Assembly (NCBI RefSeq): GCF_900119155.1
Contig: NZ_FPIR01000018.1
Coordinates: 24,829 to 88,828, forward strand
Reading direction: 5' to 3'
DNA from: Ruminococcus sp. YE71
Lineage (GTDB): Bacteria; Bacillota; Clostridia; Oscillospirales; Ruminococcaceae
Length of the DNA: 64,000 bases
The notes under the pieces were generated by a model. The model saw nothing but the letters and a program-made list of their open reading frames with translations. It was not told the origin of the DNA and searched no databases. How positions within the stretch are numbered: position 1 is the stretch's first letter; each line of letters opens with the position of its first letter. The position numbers were made by a program, and so were the translations under genes. Positions 34,724 through 43,131 of the stretch are shown piece by piece.

Positions 34724-34868
34724 ACATCAATGTTTGGGCATAGAAATAACTGACAGACAGATGTACGCCGACCGTAACGGTCGGCACAGTATCTTGAAAA
34801 CTGAATATGAAACATCAACGCTATTATCCTATCTTCCTCCTTACCCGAAAAGAATGAGGTGAGGTCTT

Positions 34869-35096
34869 ATGAACACGATAGATAATTCTGCATTGTACGA
34901 GTATCTCTACAAAGAATACCCCGATATTGTGGGTACTGATGATATTTGTAAGATGCTGAACATCAATAAGAAACGTGCGTATCAGCTGATACATAGCGGT
35001 AAGATACCACGGATACCGTGCAGTAGGACTATCCTCGTTGCTAAGGTGTTCGTGATAAATTACGTTCTGCAAAGCGCACAAGACTCGGGCGGCTAA
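34869..35096 (+). CDS. xis: Excisionase-like helix-turn-helix protein
   Basis: A 75-aa protein with a MerR/Xis-type winged helix: GTDDICKMLNINKKRAYQLI, then HSGKIPRIPCSRT. Its place just before an integrase on the same strand is the usual xis-int order of clostridial ICEs and prophages. GAGGTGAGGTCTT precedes the ATG. Xis bends att DNA and favours excision. Confidence 0.75.
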   Translation: MNTIDNSALYEYLYKEYPDIVGTDDICKMLNINKKRAYQLIHSGKIPRIPCSRTILVAKVFVINYVLQSAQDSGG

Positions 35097-35139
35097 ATAA
35101 TATTCCGTTCCGCAAGTCTACAAAAGTGGTAGAAATGCC

Positions 35140-35168
35140 TTGAAAAGTTTGCGAATCTGCGCTACTAT
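35140..35168 (+). promoter_or_regulatory. Integrase promoter
   Basis: -35 TTGAAA (35140-35145), 17 bp, -10 TACTAT (35163-35168), about 50 bp before the integrase ATG. Confidence 0.6.
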
Positions 35169-35218
35169 TAAATAGTCAACAGGGCATTTACCGCTTTCAA
35201 CACAAGGAGGAAAATATC

Positions 35219-36424
35219 ATGAAAGCAAATTTGCCTTTTAAGCATATCATCACCGTGAAGAACGGTAAACAGTATGTGGTCTTTGATTACAGAGATGGTG
35301 AGGGAAAACGCAAGCGTAAGTGGGTCACCACGGGTCTGCCTGAGAAGTGTGCGAAAAAAGCACTGAATGACAAGGTGGAAGAAATTGTTGCAGAGTTCTA
35401 CGAGAATTACCTCAATGGCAATGTCACCAAAACCGACAAGCCTACATCAAATATTCCACAGGTCAAGGTATCTGCAAATGCGGGAGATCTTGCCAATATG
35501 CTGTTCGGAGATTACGTTTACTACTGGTACAATACAGCAAAGTCCACTTTCTCTTATAATTCGGTGATCGAGTATGAACACTTCGCACGTCGCATCAGGG
35601 AATACTTTGACGAGAAGTATCCGGGTCTTAAACTCAATGAGGTCACAGGGCTTCACATTCAGCAGTATTACAATGACCTGCATGAAAGCGGACGTAAATA
35701 CAGCACAGTCCGTTCGTACCATGCATATCTGCATAGTGCGTTCAAGTATGCAGTTAAGATGGATATTCTGCTCGGCAATCCTACCGAAAAGGCACAGTTG
35801 CCGAGAAAGGAAAAGCGAGAGCCGACCTTTTATACCAAAGACGAGCTTGAAAAGCTCCTTGATGTATTTAAGGGTGATCGTCTTGAACTTGTAATCAATA
35901 TCGCTGCATTCTACGGTCTGCGCCGTGGTGAGATCATCGGTCTGAACTGGGATTCCATTGACTTTGAAAACAAGACCATGACTATCCGCAGGAAGATCAC
36001 GGGATCATACAAAAACGGTATAGGTGAGTATCTTCACATTGATAACGAATTAAAGACAGAATCGAGTGTCCGCACATTGCCGCTGATCCCTCGCATTGAA
36101 AAGATGCTGAGAGAACGCAAGGAACTGGAGGAGTATTACTCTGAACTACTCGGTGATGACTTTGACAGAACCTATGATGGATTTGTGTGCCGTGACAATA
36201 CGGGAAAGCTCATTACGCCTTACTACGCTTCAAGTCACTTTAGAATTGTGATCCGAAACGCTGGGCTTAAACATATCCGTTTCCATGATCTTCGTCATTC
36301 ATGTGCAAGCCTGATGGTCGCCAACGGTGTTCCTATGAAGGTTGTTCAGGAGTGGCTACCACCGCCGAGGACACCGCTGCCGAGCCGATACCAATGCTCG
36401 AAGTCACCGAAACGGGTGAGGTAG
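35219..36424 (+). pseudogene. int: Tyrosine integrase, C-terminal end with catalytic Tyr lost
   Basis: A tyrosine recombinase: N-terminal Arm-type domain (KQYVVFDYRDGEGKRKRKW), SAM-like core-binding domain (about 90-190) and catalytic domain with FYGLRRGEIIGLNWDSID (first Arg) and FHDLRHSCASLMVANG (H-x-x-R). After VVQEWL (about 36353) the sequence changes to a proline-rich stretch from a mobC gene read in another frame and stops at 36424. The GH(S) box and nucleophile Tyr are absent, so no catalysis is expected. AAGGAGGAAAATATC precedes the ATG. Confidence 0.85.
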
Positions 36425-36897
36425 ATTTCACCGAACCGCCCGAAACCACCGAGGGTGAATCACCACCGCAGGACACAGCCGACAGTACCGAGCCGAGGGA
36501 GGTACGCAAGCACCTTATCACATTCCGAGTGAATGACATGGAGCTTGAAGCGATCAACCGCAGATATGCTGAAACATCGTTCAGAAGCAGGGGCGATTTT
36601 TGCAGATATTCTGCACTGACCGTGATGAATGTTGAGGAAGATACCGAGGACATCAAGCAGATAGCACGGTACATATCTTCCATATCAAATTCGTTCAATC
36701 AGGTAGCCCACAGAGTAAATAAAGGCGGCAAGCTCTACGATGAAGATATTGCCGATATGAAAGAGAGGTTAGTGGAAGTTTGGCAGTTACTCGTATCCAT
36801 ACGATCCACACGGGAACATACGGTGCAATTGCTTATATCTGCAACCCGGACAAAACCGCAGACCGCCGTCTTAGCTACGCACGACCTATGTTGTTAG
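36350..36897 (+). pseudogene. MobC-like gene, 5' truncated
   Basis: The frame reads EDTAAEPIPMLEVTETGEVD, then HLITFRVNDMELEAINRRYA (ribbon-helix-helix start) and SSISNSFNQVAHRVNKGGKL (MobC core). It lacks its start at the integrase joint. The 3' part overlaps the relaxase start as in the mobC/mobA pair at 60600-61978. The last residues are read-through past the relaxase joint. Confidence 0.75.
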
Positions 36898-36911
36898 CAA
36901 CCTGTGCGTAG
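36780..36911 (+). pseudogene. MobA-type relaxase N-terminal fragment, TTG start
   Basis: TTG at 36780 begins MAVTRIHTIHTGTYGAIAYI, then CNPDKTADRRLSYARPML, the N-terminus of a MobA/VirD2-type relaxase. The other relaxase starts the same way (TTGGCAGTTACT at 61049). Homology ends at about 36896; the frame stops at 36911. AT-rich DNA follows. Confidence 0.75.
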
Positions 36912-36990
36912 CTACTCTCATATTATTTGTGAGTAATCAACCGGAACAAATCTGATAAATTGTTAAAAGCGCCTAATTTTAACAGATTTT
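36872..36990. repeat. Inverted repeat at boundary and terminator-like stem
   Basis: TAGCTACGCAC (36872-36882) and GTGCGTAGCTA (36904-36914) form an 11-bp perfect inverted repeat spanning the switch from relaxase DNA to AT-rich DNA. A second stem, TGTTAAAA/TTTTAACA followed by a T run, lies at 36961-36990. Confidence 0.65.
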
Positions 36991-36998
36991 TTAAAAAG

Positions 36999-37080
36999 TT
37001 GACAATTTATCTGATAAGATGTATAATATTATTAGATAAATTGACGTATTATCTTAAGATACCTGGTAGATAATTTGAGA
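36999..37080 (+). promoter_or_regulatory. Promoter of metalloprotease gene with clustered ATCT/AGAT half sites
   Basis: -35 TTGACA (36999-37004), 17 bp, -10 TATAAT (37022-37027). The segment 36945-37080 holds several ATCTGATAA, TTAGATAAATT and TATCTTAAGATA words, including one palindrome (about 37050-37061). They may bind a regulator. Confidence 0.6.
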
Positions 37081-37107
37081 TATGCTTTATGAAAGGATGT
37101 TATAGTT

Positions 37108-37755
37108 ATGAAAAGAAAACTGTTATGTTCATTTATATCTTTTGCAGTATTTATGTTTGCATTACCATTATCCACCACAGCTCATAATTCAGATTATTGG
37201 TCTGGTGTATATACAGGCTTTATAACTCAATCAAATCTTAAATTCAGAATTGAATCGACAGCGATCACTTCGCTATTAACATCAAGTGTGTATCATTCTG
37301 CATACAATTGGTCTGGAATTAGCAGCAATGTCGGAAATATAGGTGTAGCAATTGCTGCCCCCGGAATGCCTACTACCGGATTTTTTTCGGTATATGGTCA
37401 GGTGCTGTATGGAGGAACGTTGGGGACAACGATTTATATGGATTCGTTAGGTAATATCGTTAACGCAAATTCTAATTGGCATATGGTTTGTATTCTGATG
37501 AATACAGATTTTTCTGCTTATAGCGGTACCGGCGATCCAACTCAGGTTGCAAAAAAAGTATTTATGCATGAGGTTGGGCATACATTGAAACTCTGTCATC
37601 CTGTATATTCACCCGGAGCTTCCGGACATACTTATAATGGCGGATATCCAAAAACTATTATGAATCAAGGACTTCCTAAGAGTTCTACACCATGGGTCTC
37701 TGCTACTATTGCAGAACACGATAAATCAAATTTAAAAGCAAAATGGGGTGCTTAA
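37108..37755 (+). CDS. Secreted matrixin-like zinc metalloprotease
   Basis: A 215-aa protein with a signal peptide (about 1-26, cut near STTAH). The zinc motif FMHEVGHTLKLCH (His154, Glu155, His158, His164) is HExxHxxxxxH, the matrixin/metzincin pattern, and a later Met (TIMNQGLP) fits a Met-turn. Distinctly AT-rich compared with the window, as is the next gene. It has its own promoter. Substrate unknown; members degrade extracellular proteins or process peptides. Confidence 0.8.
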   Translation: MKRKLLCSFISFAVFMFALPLSTTAHNSDYWSGVYTGFITQSNLKFRIESTAITSLLTSSVYHSAYNWSGISSNVGNIGVAIAAPGMPTTGFFSVYGQVLYGGTLGTTIYMDSLGNIVNANSNWHMVCILMNTDFSAYSGTGDPTQVAKKVFMHEVGHTLKLCHPVYSPGASGHTYNGGYPKTIMNQGLPKSSTPWVSATIAEHDKSNLKAKWGA

Positions 37756-37758
37756 ATA

Positions 37759-38553
37759 ATGAAAAAAGCCGTTATATTTATTGCTGCAATACTTTCTTTA
37801 GTGAGCTGCGGACATTCAACTGAAGCACAAGAGCCAAATATTTCATCAGATATGGCAACTGATTCAAAAATGGACACTACAACATATCCCGATAAATCAC
37901 CGGCAGAATATAGTTCGGTAGTTAAAGTCGAGGGAGACAGAAACATCTATTATGATATTGATGAATTGTTTGAAGCATCTGACATTGTTGTCATTGGCGA
38001 ATTTATAGGTGATATCTATCAAGATACGAGTTATCAGTATATTGAAGAATTTAAAAAGCCTGTTCTTTTTAATGCTGTATCACATTGCAATATATCTGTA
38101 AAAAAAGTTATAAAAGGCACTCCTTCAGATATATTAAGTATATCTCAATGTTATGGAATTTCCAATGAAGGAGAACTTGTGTCTTTCAGTGGTCTTTCTC
38201 CAATGCAAAAAGGTGATATTTGGGTATTTTTCCTTAACTACGATGAGGTCAATGATACTTATTGGTGCGAAGGAGATTTTACAGGCAGATATCCTTTGCC
38301 TGATGAAACAATGCGTTCCAAAGCAAATGAGTATAAAAATGCTGTTTTAAAATATGAAGAACTGTTATCTGAGACAGAAAACAAATTATCTTCCTCCGAT
38401 CAGCAGAAAGAAGCAGACAGTTACATATCAAAGATAAACGAAATATGTGGATCTGTAACACCGGAGGAAATGGGGTTGATAGACAACGAAAACCTAAATC
38501 TTAAGTTTGCGTTGTTTTCAGATCTTATTACTAAATACGAGATCGATATATGA
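37759..38553 (+). CDS. AT-rich lipoprotein of unknown function
   Basis: A 264-aa protein. Signal peptide with lipobox SLVSC (Cys17), an acidic linker, then a domain with ASDIVVIGEFIGDIYQD and KGDIWVFFLNYDEVNDTYW, which looks like a small beta barrel (OB-like, as in secreted metalloprotease-associated proteins). It starts 4 bases after the metalloprotease stop, so the two are an operon; it might be its inhibitor, chaperone or anchor. Function not known. Confidence 0.7.
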   Translation: MKKAVIFIAAILSLVSCGHSTEAQEPNISSDMATDSKMDTTTYPDKSPAEYSSVVKVEGDRNIYYDIDELFEASDIVVIGEFIGDIYQDTSYQYIEEFKKPVLFNAVSHCNISVKKVIKGTPSDILSISQCYGISNEGELVSFSGLSPMQKGDIWVFFLNYDEVNDTYWCEGDFTGRYPLPDETMRSKANEYKNAVLKYEELLSETENKLSSSDQQKEADSYISKINEICGSVTPEEMGLIDNENLNLKFALFSDLITKYEIDI

Positions 38554-38644
38554 TTTATGATTCAAGGACATTATCTTATGATGAGATAGTGTCCTTGATT
38601 ATATTTGATATGATAATATCATTGAATTTTTCAATTTGGTTCAG

Positions 38645-39004
38645 CCACAAGGAGAACCGCCTTAGCTTCGCACGGCAAGACACCGACACGCCTGCGGGCA
38701 AATTCATGTTGACCGTGTTTGCAGCACTCTCTCAGTTGGAACGTGAGCAACTCAAACAGCGGCAGCGTGATGGCATCGAGATCGCTAAGGCACAGGGCAA
38801 GTACACAGGCAGAAAGCCGATTGAAATCGACTGGATAAGGTTCGGTCAGCTTTATGGGGAATGGAAGTCCAAGAGTATCACGGGGCGTGACTTTATGCGG
38901 AGAATGGTTAGCGTGAACTTGTTCATGCGGTCGGCATAACACTTTTTACCGCCGTGTCAGGGACTATGAAGCGGAACACGGAATAGCAGAGCCGACCTCT
39001 GCTT
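38645..39004 (+). pseudogene. Small serine resolvase C-terminal fragment with frameshift
   Basis: Reads RQDTDTPAGKFMLTVFAALS and QLEREQLKQRQRDGIEIAKA, then GRKPIEIDWIRFGQLYGEW, the E-helix and DNA-binding part of a Tn3-type resolvase. After GRDFMRRM (about 38905) the frame shifts; FYRRVRDYEAEHGIAEPTSA is found in another frame up to 39004. The catalytic Ser domain is missing at the joint with the AT-rich insert. Confidence 0.75.
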
Positions 39005-39011
39005 GACAGCA

Positions 39012-39120
39012 CCCTCAGACGAACGGAAAAGCCCCTCAGAACCGTCCGTGCCTGCGGAGCGGAAAACTAACCGCTTGATAAGAAAAGACCTGAGAAGTGC
39101 TTGTAAGCAAATCTCAGGTC
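39012..39120. repeat. Dispersed repeat copy 3 with terminator
   Basis: CTCAGACGAACGG, CTCAGAACCGTCCG and GCGGAGCGG occur as at 4518 and 6203. It ends in a stem GACCTGAGA/TCTCAGGTC (39087-39120) followed by TTTG. Confidence 0.6.
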
Positions 39121-39427
39121 TTTGTCTGATATACAGTTCCAATAGAGTATGCTGTCATCGTGGCGCGCGCCATAATGATGATATGGACTTGTGCGGAACT
39201 GATTATAGGTGCGCCAATAGACTACGGTCGTATGCAATACCCTATAATTATTTCTCCGACATCACATTTCCGGAGTGTCTTACAAATAACTGCTATCTTT
39301 ATGATATTGCTGTTTCTTCAAAGAATAAGTCTGCTTCCCTCGCTTTAATTCATTAAATTGTTTTTGTGCATTTTGTCAAATCCATTGTTGAAATGCTCAT
39401 TTATAGTTCCATATTTACACCTCATTT
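39121..39427. other. Gene-free stretch
   Basis: One 62-codon plus-strand frame (39160-39348) is open but has no ribosome site and no family I recognise. Nothing else is seen. Confidence 0.35.
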
Positions 39428-40024
39428 TCAGTTTAAACTAACTCCTACGATCAGATTTCCCCAGCCCTCTACAACAGGGTTGTTGCGGACAGCCTCTCGG
39501 TATTCCTCCGAATCATCGATAAAGCCTACCTTCGTAAAGTCGCCCTCGATCTCGGCATCGCCGAAAAACAGCATAACTCTGTTGGGCGCACTGTAATATA
39601 CCTCTCCCGATTTTTCGGTAGTGATATGTTCGGGCACTGAGGGTATCTCAAAGCGGCTCGGTATGTCATAATACTGGAACACATCATCGCCCTCATAGCC
39701 TTTGAAGTCATAAATCGGCAGACGCTTTCCGTCGCTGCCAATATTTCGGATAAGCTCCGCTGCTGTGTCATTGTTGTAGGGGTGCATTGCAAATCTCTGT
39801 CCACCGCCGAATGTCACATAAATGTCAGACAGCTTTTCACCGTCTGCGGTCACAGTCGGCTGAGTGTTTTCTTCTTCCGGCACACTCTCGTTGATATGAT
39901 ATTCATAGCCTGCGCTGTTTTCTGTCCCGCCAGACTGTTCGTTATTCTGACTGTTTTCATTTGATGAGCATCCGCTCATAACAAGCAAAGCAAGTGCCGA
40001 TATTACTGATAATACTTTTTTCAT
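39428..40024 (-). CDS. Cyclophilin-like fold lipoprotein
   Basis: A 198-aa lipoprotein with lipobox VMSGC (Cys19), an Asn/Glu-rich linker and a cyclophilin-like barrel: YVTFGGGQRFAMHPYNNDTA, then IYDFKGYEGDDVFQYYDIPS and VMLFFGDAEIEGDFTKVGFI. It is the divergent member of the five such genes here. AAAGGAGAAACATT precedes the ATG. Last gene of the 50.1-39.4 kb run, directly behind the ABC permease. Confidence 0.7.
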   Translation of the reverse strand: MKKVLSVISALALLVMSGCSSNENSQNNEQSGGTENSAGYEYHINESVPEEENTQPTVTADGEKLSDIYVTFGGGQRFAMHPYNNDTAAELIRNIGSDGKRLPIYDFKGYEGDDVFQYYDIPSRFEIPSVPEHITTEKSGEVYYSAPNRVMLFFGDAEIEGDFTKVGFIDDSEEYREAVRNNPVVEGWGNLIVGVSLN

Positions 40025-40037
40025 AATGTTTCTCCTT

Positions 40038-42383
40038 TCAGTCCTTTGAGGTCAAAAGTGATATAGGGATAGTTTTTATCCTGCGTGAGAATATGTATGC
40101 GAATGCCCCGAACAACAGGCTGACTGATACCGCCGATAGTACCGCAAAAAGCACGCCGTTTTTGGAAATGAACTGCCCGATACCAAAGCCTGCCATTATC
40201 TTTGAGATAAGTGTGTCTGCCGAAATAATACACACCGCAGCGCCTATGGCAGAGCCGATAAGAGCCACAAGACCTATCCTCAGCGTAAAGCCCAGCCGCA
40301 GCTTTTTTGATGTGATGCCGATACTTTTAAGTATCGCCATATCCTTATGCTCACGGGCAAGCATTTTGCCCCCCTGCAAGCCTACCGCTGCAAGAATAAA
40401 CACCGCAGCTGCCGCATACATAAACACAGTAAGCAGGTGCATTGTGCTGACGATACCCGAAAGCCCCGACCATGCGTTTGTGTGGATATCAGCTTGCAGC
40501 TTGAACTTCTCCTGCAAGAGTTTCAGTATCTCTTCATTCCGGTCGCCGTTTTTCAGGATATAGTGGTAGCACCAGATATACTCGTCAGTGTCCGCAAGGC
40601 GCTGATAGCCCTGCTCACTCATACCGATATTTGCACCCATTTCGTTGGCACACTGATATATGCCGCTTATGTGAAACATAGCGCTGTTTCCCTTGCTGTC
40701 AACGGTCACGTTATCGCCGATGCCGATACTAAGGCTCTCGGCTATCGTCTTTGTTATAACGATCTCATTGGGATTTGAGGGTTTGTGTCCCGATATGATA
40801 TGGAATTTATCCACATTGTCAATGATATTTGCAGTGCAATCGGAGCCGTTTATCGCCGCACTCTGCATAGCAAGACCGTATATCTCCTGAATGCTGTCAT
40901 ACTGTCCGATAATATCCTCGACAGCACTCATGTGAACAGCCGTTTTCGGCTGAAAACCTATGTCGTGGTCTGCGGCGGAGAATGCGTCCATAAGCCCCTC
41001 GCCATTTTTGCCGAGCCAACCGTTCATATCAAGCACGATACCGCAGAAAAACGTCAGAAATGCTGATATGATACATACAGCTATGTAATGCTTTTTGCCG
41101 CTGAGCAGTTCTCTTACCGCAAGAGAAAGGGTCAGACGTTTAAGGTCAAGGGTATGCTTTGAAATGGTCTGACGGCTGTTGTCTCTGCCAAGTATTGCAT
41201 TGACAGGCGTTATCCTGTCAAGTCCGCGGCTGGGCAGAACTATGATGATTGATATTATGACTATCCAAACAGCCGTAAATATTGCTGCAAACGGCAGGGA
41301 TATTTCAGCAGGCACAATAATTCCCAGCGAGGTCACAGCTTTTGCGGAAACTATCTTAGATACGGGCATTGATATTATTATCCCGAACAGCAGCCCAAGC
41401 ATTGCCGCTGAACCGTATTCGCAGAGATACACACGCTTTATAAATCCGCTCGTGCAGCCGATTGCCTTTAGTATGCCGATATCGCCCTTTTCCTGACCGA
41501 TCGTGAACGTTATCGTGTGGGTAATGATAATGATACATATTATAAGCAACACCGCCGCAAAGCCGAATAAGAAACCCGAAAGCACATTCGCAAGCAGCAG
41601 CATAAAGCCCGAAAGCGTTTCCTTTGTATACATAAACTCGGTATATTTGCCAAGGTCGGTCTGCTGTCTGAGCGTTCTGCCAAGCTCATCTGCGGACAGG
41701 CTTTTATCATCCGAGAACACATGGAGCATAGCACCCTGTCTCGCAAGAAGATTCAGCTTCGGGATATTGTTTATCCTCTCCGTCAGCTCATCATAAGCCG
41801 TTTCGGAGATCAGAAAGCCCTTCATATCTATCATAGAGCTGCCCATGATTGGGTCTTCATAAAAGCCTGCAACAGTAAAATCCGCTTTGTCTATCGTTCT
41901 TGAAAGCTCGAATGTGACCTTATCGCCGATACTCACATCATAGCCCGATACAAGCGTAGGTGATACATATACTTCATTATCAGCTATTGCAATATTCGTG
42001 GTATAGCCATTCATACTGCCATTTACAAAGCGGTAGTCATATTCGTTGTTCCAATATGATATAATCTGCCCCTCGTTGTCGGAATGCGTGCCGTTAATGC
42101 TGTAGCCCGAAAAGATAAGCTGCTGAATATCGGCACGCTCTGCCATACCGCTGCCTGTCACTTCATTAGCAAGGGCGTTATAGTCCTGCGCTCCCGACAG
42201 CCAGTAGATAATATCACCGCCGCCTAAACGCTCGGCTTCGGCTGAAAGATACTCCCGTGAATTGTGCAGAATTGTAAAGGCAGTATTCACAGCGGCGCAC
42301 ACCACAGTACAAAGCAGAATGATGACCGCATGCGTTATTTTGCGTTTGCGTATATTGCCGAGTAAAACTGTGCGGAACCTCAT
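40038..42383 (-). CDS. ABC transporter permease (FtsX/MacB family)
   Basis: A 781-aa permease. N-terminal helix (about 10-32), large extracytoplasmic domain, three helices (about 280-400), a linker, another helix and loop domain, then three C-terminal helices (about 650-770): the double FtsX arrangement of MacB/YknZ-like exporters. The Met at 42383 is chosen because the frame upstream overlaps the ATPase stop (GGTAGTATGAGG). It works with the ATPase at 42385. Such pairs export peptides, lipoproteins or antimicrobials. Confidence 0.88.
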   Translation of the reverse strand: MRFRTVLLGNIRKRKITHAVIILLCTVVCAAVNTAFTILHNSREYLSAEAERLGGGDIIYWLSGAQDYNALANEVTGSGMAERADIQQLIFSGYSINGTHSDNEGQIISYWNNEYDYRFVNGSMNGYTTNIAIADNEVYVSPTLVSGYDVSIGDKVTFELSRTIDKADFTVAGFYEDPIMGSSMIDMKGFLISETAYDELTERINNIPKLNLLARQGAMLHVFSDDKSLSADELGRTLRQQTDLGKYTEFMYTKETLSGFMLLLANVLSGFLFGFAAVLLIICIIIITHTITFTIGQEKGDIGILKAIGCTSGFIKRVYLCEYGSAAMLGLLFGIIISMPVSKIVSAKAVTSLGIIVPAEISLPFAAIFTAVWIVIISIIIVLPSRGLDRITPVNAILGRDNSRQTISKHTLDLKRLTLSLAVRELLSGKKHYIAVCIISAFLTFFCGIVLDMNGWLGKNGEGLMDAFSAADHDIGFQPKTAVHMSAVEDIIGQYDSIQEIYGLAMQSAAINGSDCTANIIDNVDKFHIISGHKPSNPNEIVITKTIAESLSIGIGDNVTVDSKGNSAMFHISGIYQCANEMGANIGMSEQGYQRLADTDEYIWCYHYILKNGDRNEEILKLLQEKFKLQADIHTNAWSGLSGIVSTMHLLTVFMYAAAAVFILAAVGLQGGKMLAREHKDMAILKSIGITSKKLRLGFTLRIGLVALIGSAIGAAVCIISADTLISKIMAGFGIGQFISKNGVLFAVLSAVSVSLLFGAFAYIFSRRIKTIPISLLTSKD

Positions 42384-42384
42384 A

Positions 42385-43128
42385 CTACCACCCCAGAGCA
42401 GCAAGCCAGTCGGATAATCGCTGCTGCCTTTGTATGTCTCCGCGAACAAAACTGCCCAGTGAAAGCTCACCCTTGATATGCCCGTCATCAAGGTAAATTA
42501 TCCTGTCACCACGCAAAGCGCAGTGCATATCGTGTGTGATCATAAGCACTGTCTGCCCCTCGTTATGTATGCCGCTTAGCAGATCAAGAACTCTATCGGT
42601 GTTGCTTCGGTTGAGTGCGCCTGTAGGCTCGTCAGCAAAAACTATACCGGGGTTTTTGATAACAGCCCTTGCCACAGCCGCACGCTGTCCCTCGCCGCCC
42701 GATACAGCAGAGGGCAGCTTGTTTCTGACACCCGACAGATTCATTTTTTCAAAGAGCTTTTCGGCGCGCTTAATTACATCTGCCGTGTCCGCTTTTCGGG
42801 CACAGCCTGCAACGGTCACATTCTCCAAAAGCGTCAGGCTGCTTACAAGGTGTATCTGCTGAAAGATAAAGCCGAATTCCTCTGACCTTAATTCAGCCAT
42901 TTGCTTTTCCAAAATTCCCGTAATGCTTTTGCCTTTGTATTCTATTTCTCCGGAATTGGACTTATCCATTCCGCTGAGAGCGTATAAAAGCGTGGATTTT
43001 CCTGCGCCCGAAGAGCCCATTATCATGGTAAAGCTGCCCTTAGAAATATCAATATCAATATTTTCAAGAACTTTGATACCGTCAAAGCTCTTGCTGATGC
43101 CTCTGCCTTTCAGAATTATTTCCGCCAT
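42385..43128 (-). CDS. ABC transporter ATP-binding protein (LolD/MacB family)
   Basis: A 247-aa ATPase. Walker A GSSGAGKST (38-46), Q-loop FIFQQIHLVSSLTLLENV, signature SGGEGQR (143-149), Walker B GIVFADEPTGAL (161-172) and the switch His in MITHDM. Its stop TAG is 1 base from the permease start. AGGAGGTGAGCT precedes the ATG, within the end of the PaaK-like gene's surroundings. Confidence 0.92.
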   Translation of the reverse strand: MAEIILKGRGISKSFDGIKVLENIDIDISKGSFTMIMGSSGAGKSTLLYALSGMDKSNSGEIEYKGKSITGILEKQMAELRSEEFGFIFQQIHLVSSLTLLENVTVAGCARKADTADVIKRAEKLFEKMNLSGVRNKLPSAVSGGEGQRAAVARAVIKNPGIVFADEPTGALNRSNTDRVLDLLSGIHNEGQTVLMITHDMHCALRGDRIIYLDDGHIKGELSLGSFVRGDIQRQQRLSDWLAALGW

Positions 43129-43131
43129 AGC

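Noticed and set aside
36864..36885. Similarity of GTCTTAGCT...GCACGACCT near 27955 and 36868 as a shared element
   Set aside because: Only about 18 matched bases with gaps, and at 36868 it is explained by relaxase codons.
39160..39348. 62-codon plus-strand frame
   Set aside because: No ribosome site, no recognisable family, and biased composition; kept only as part of a gene-free stretch.
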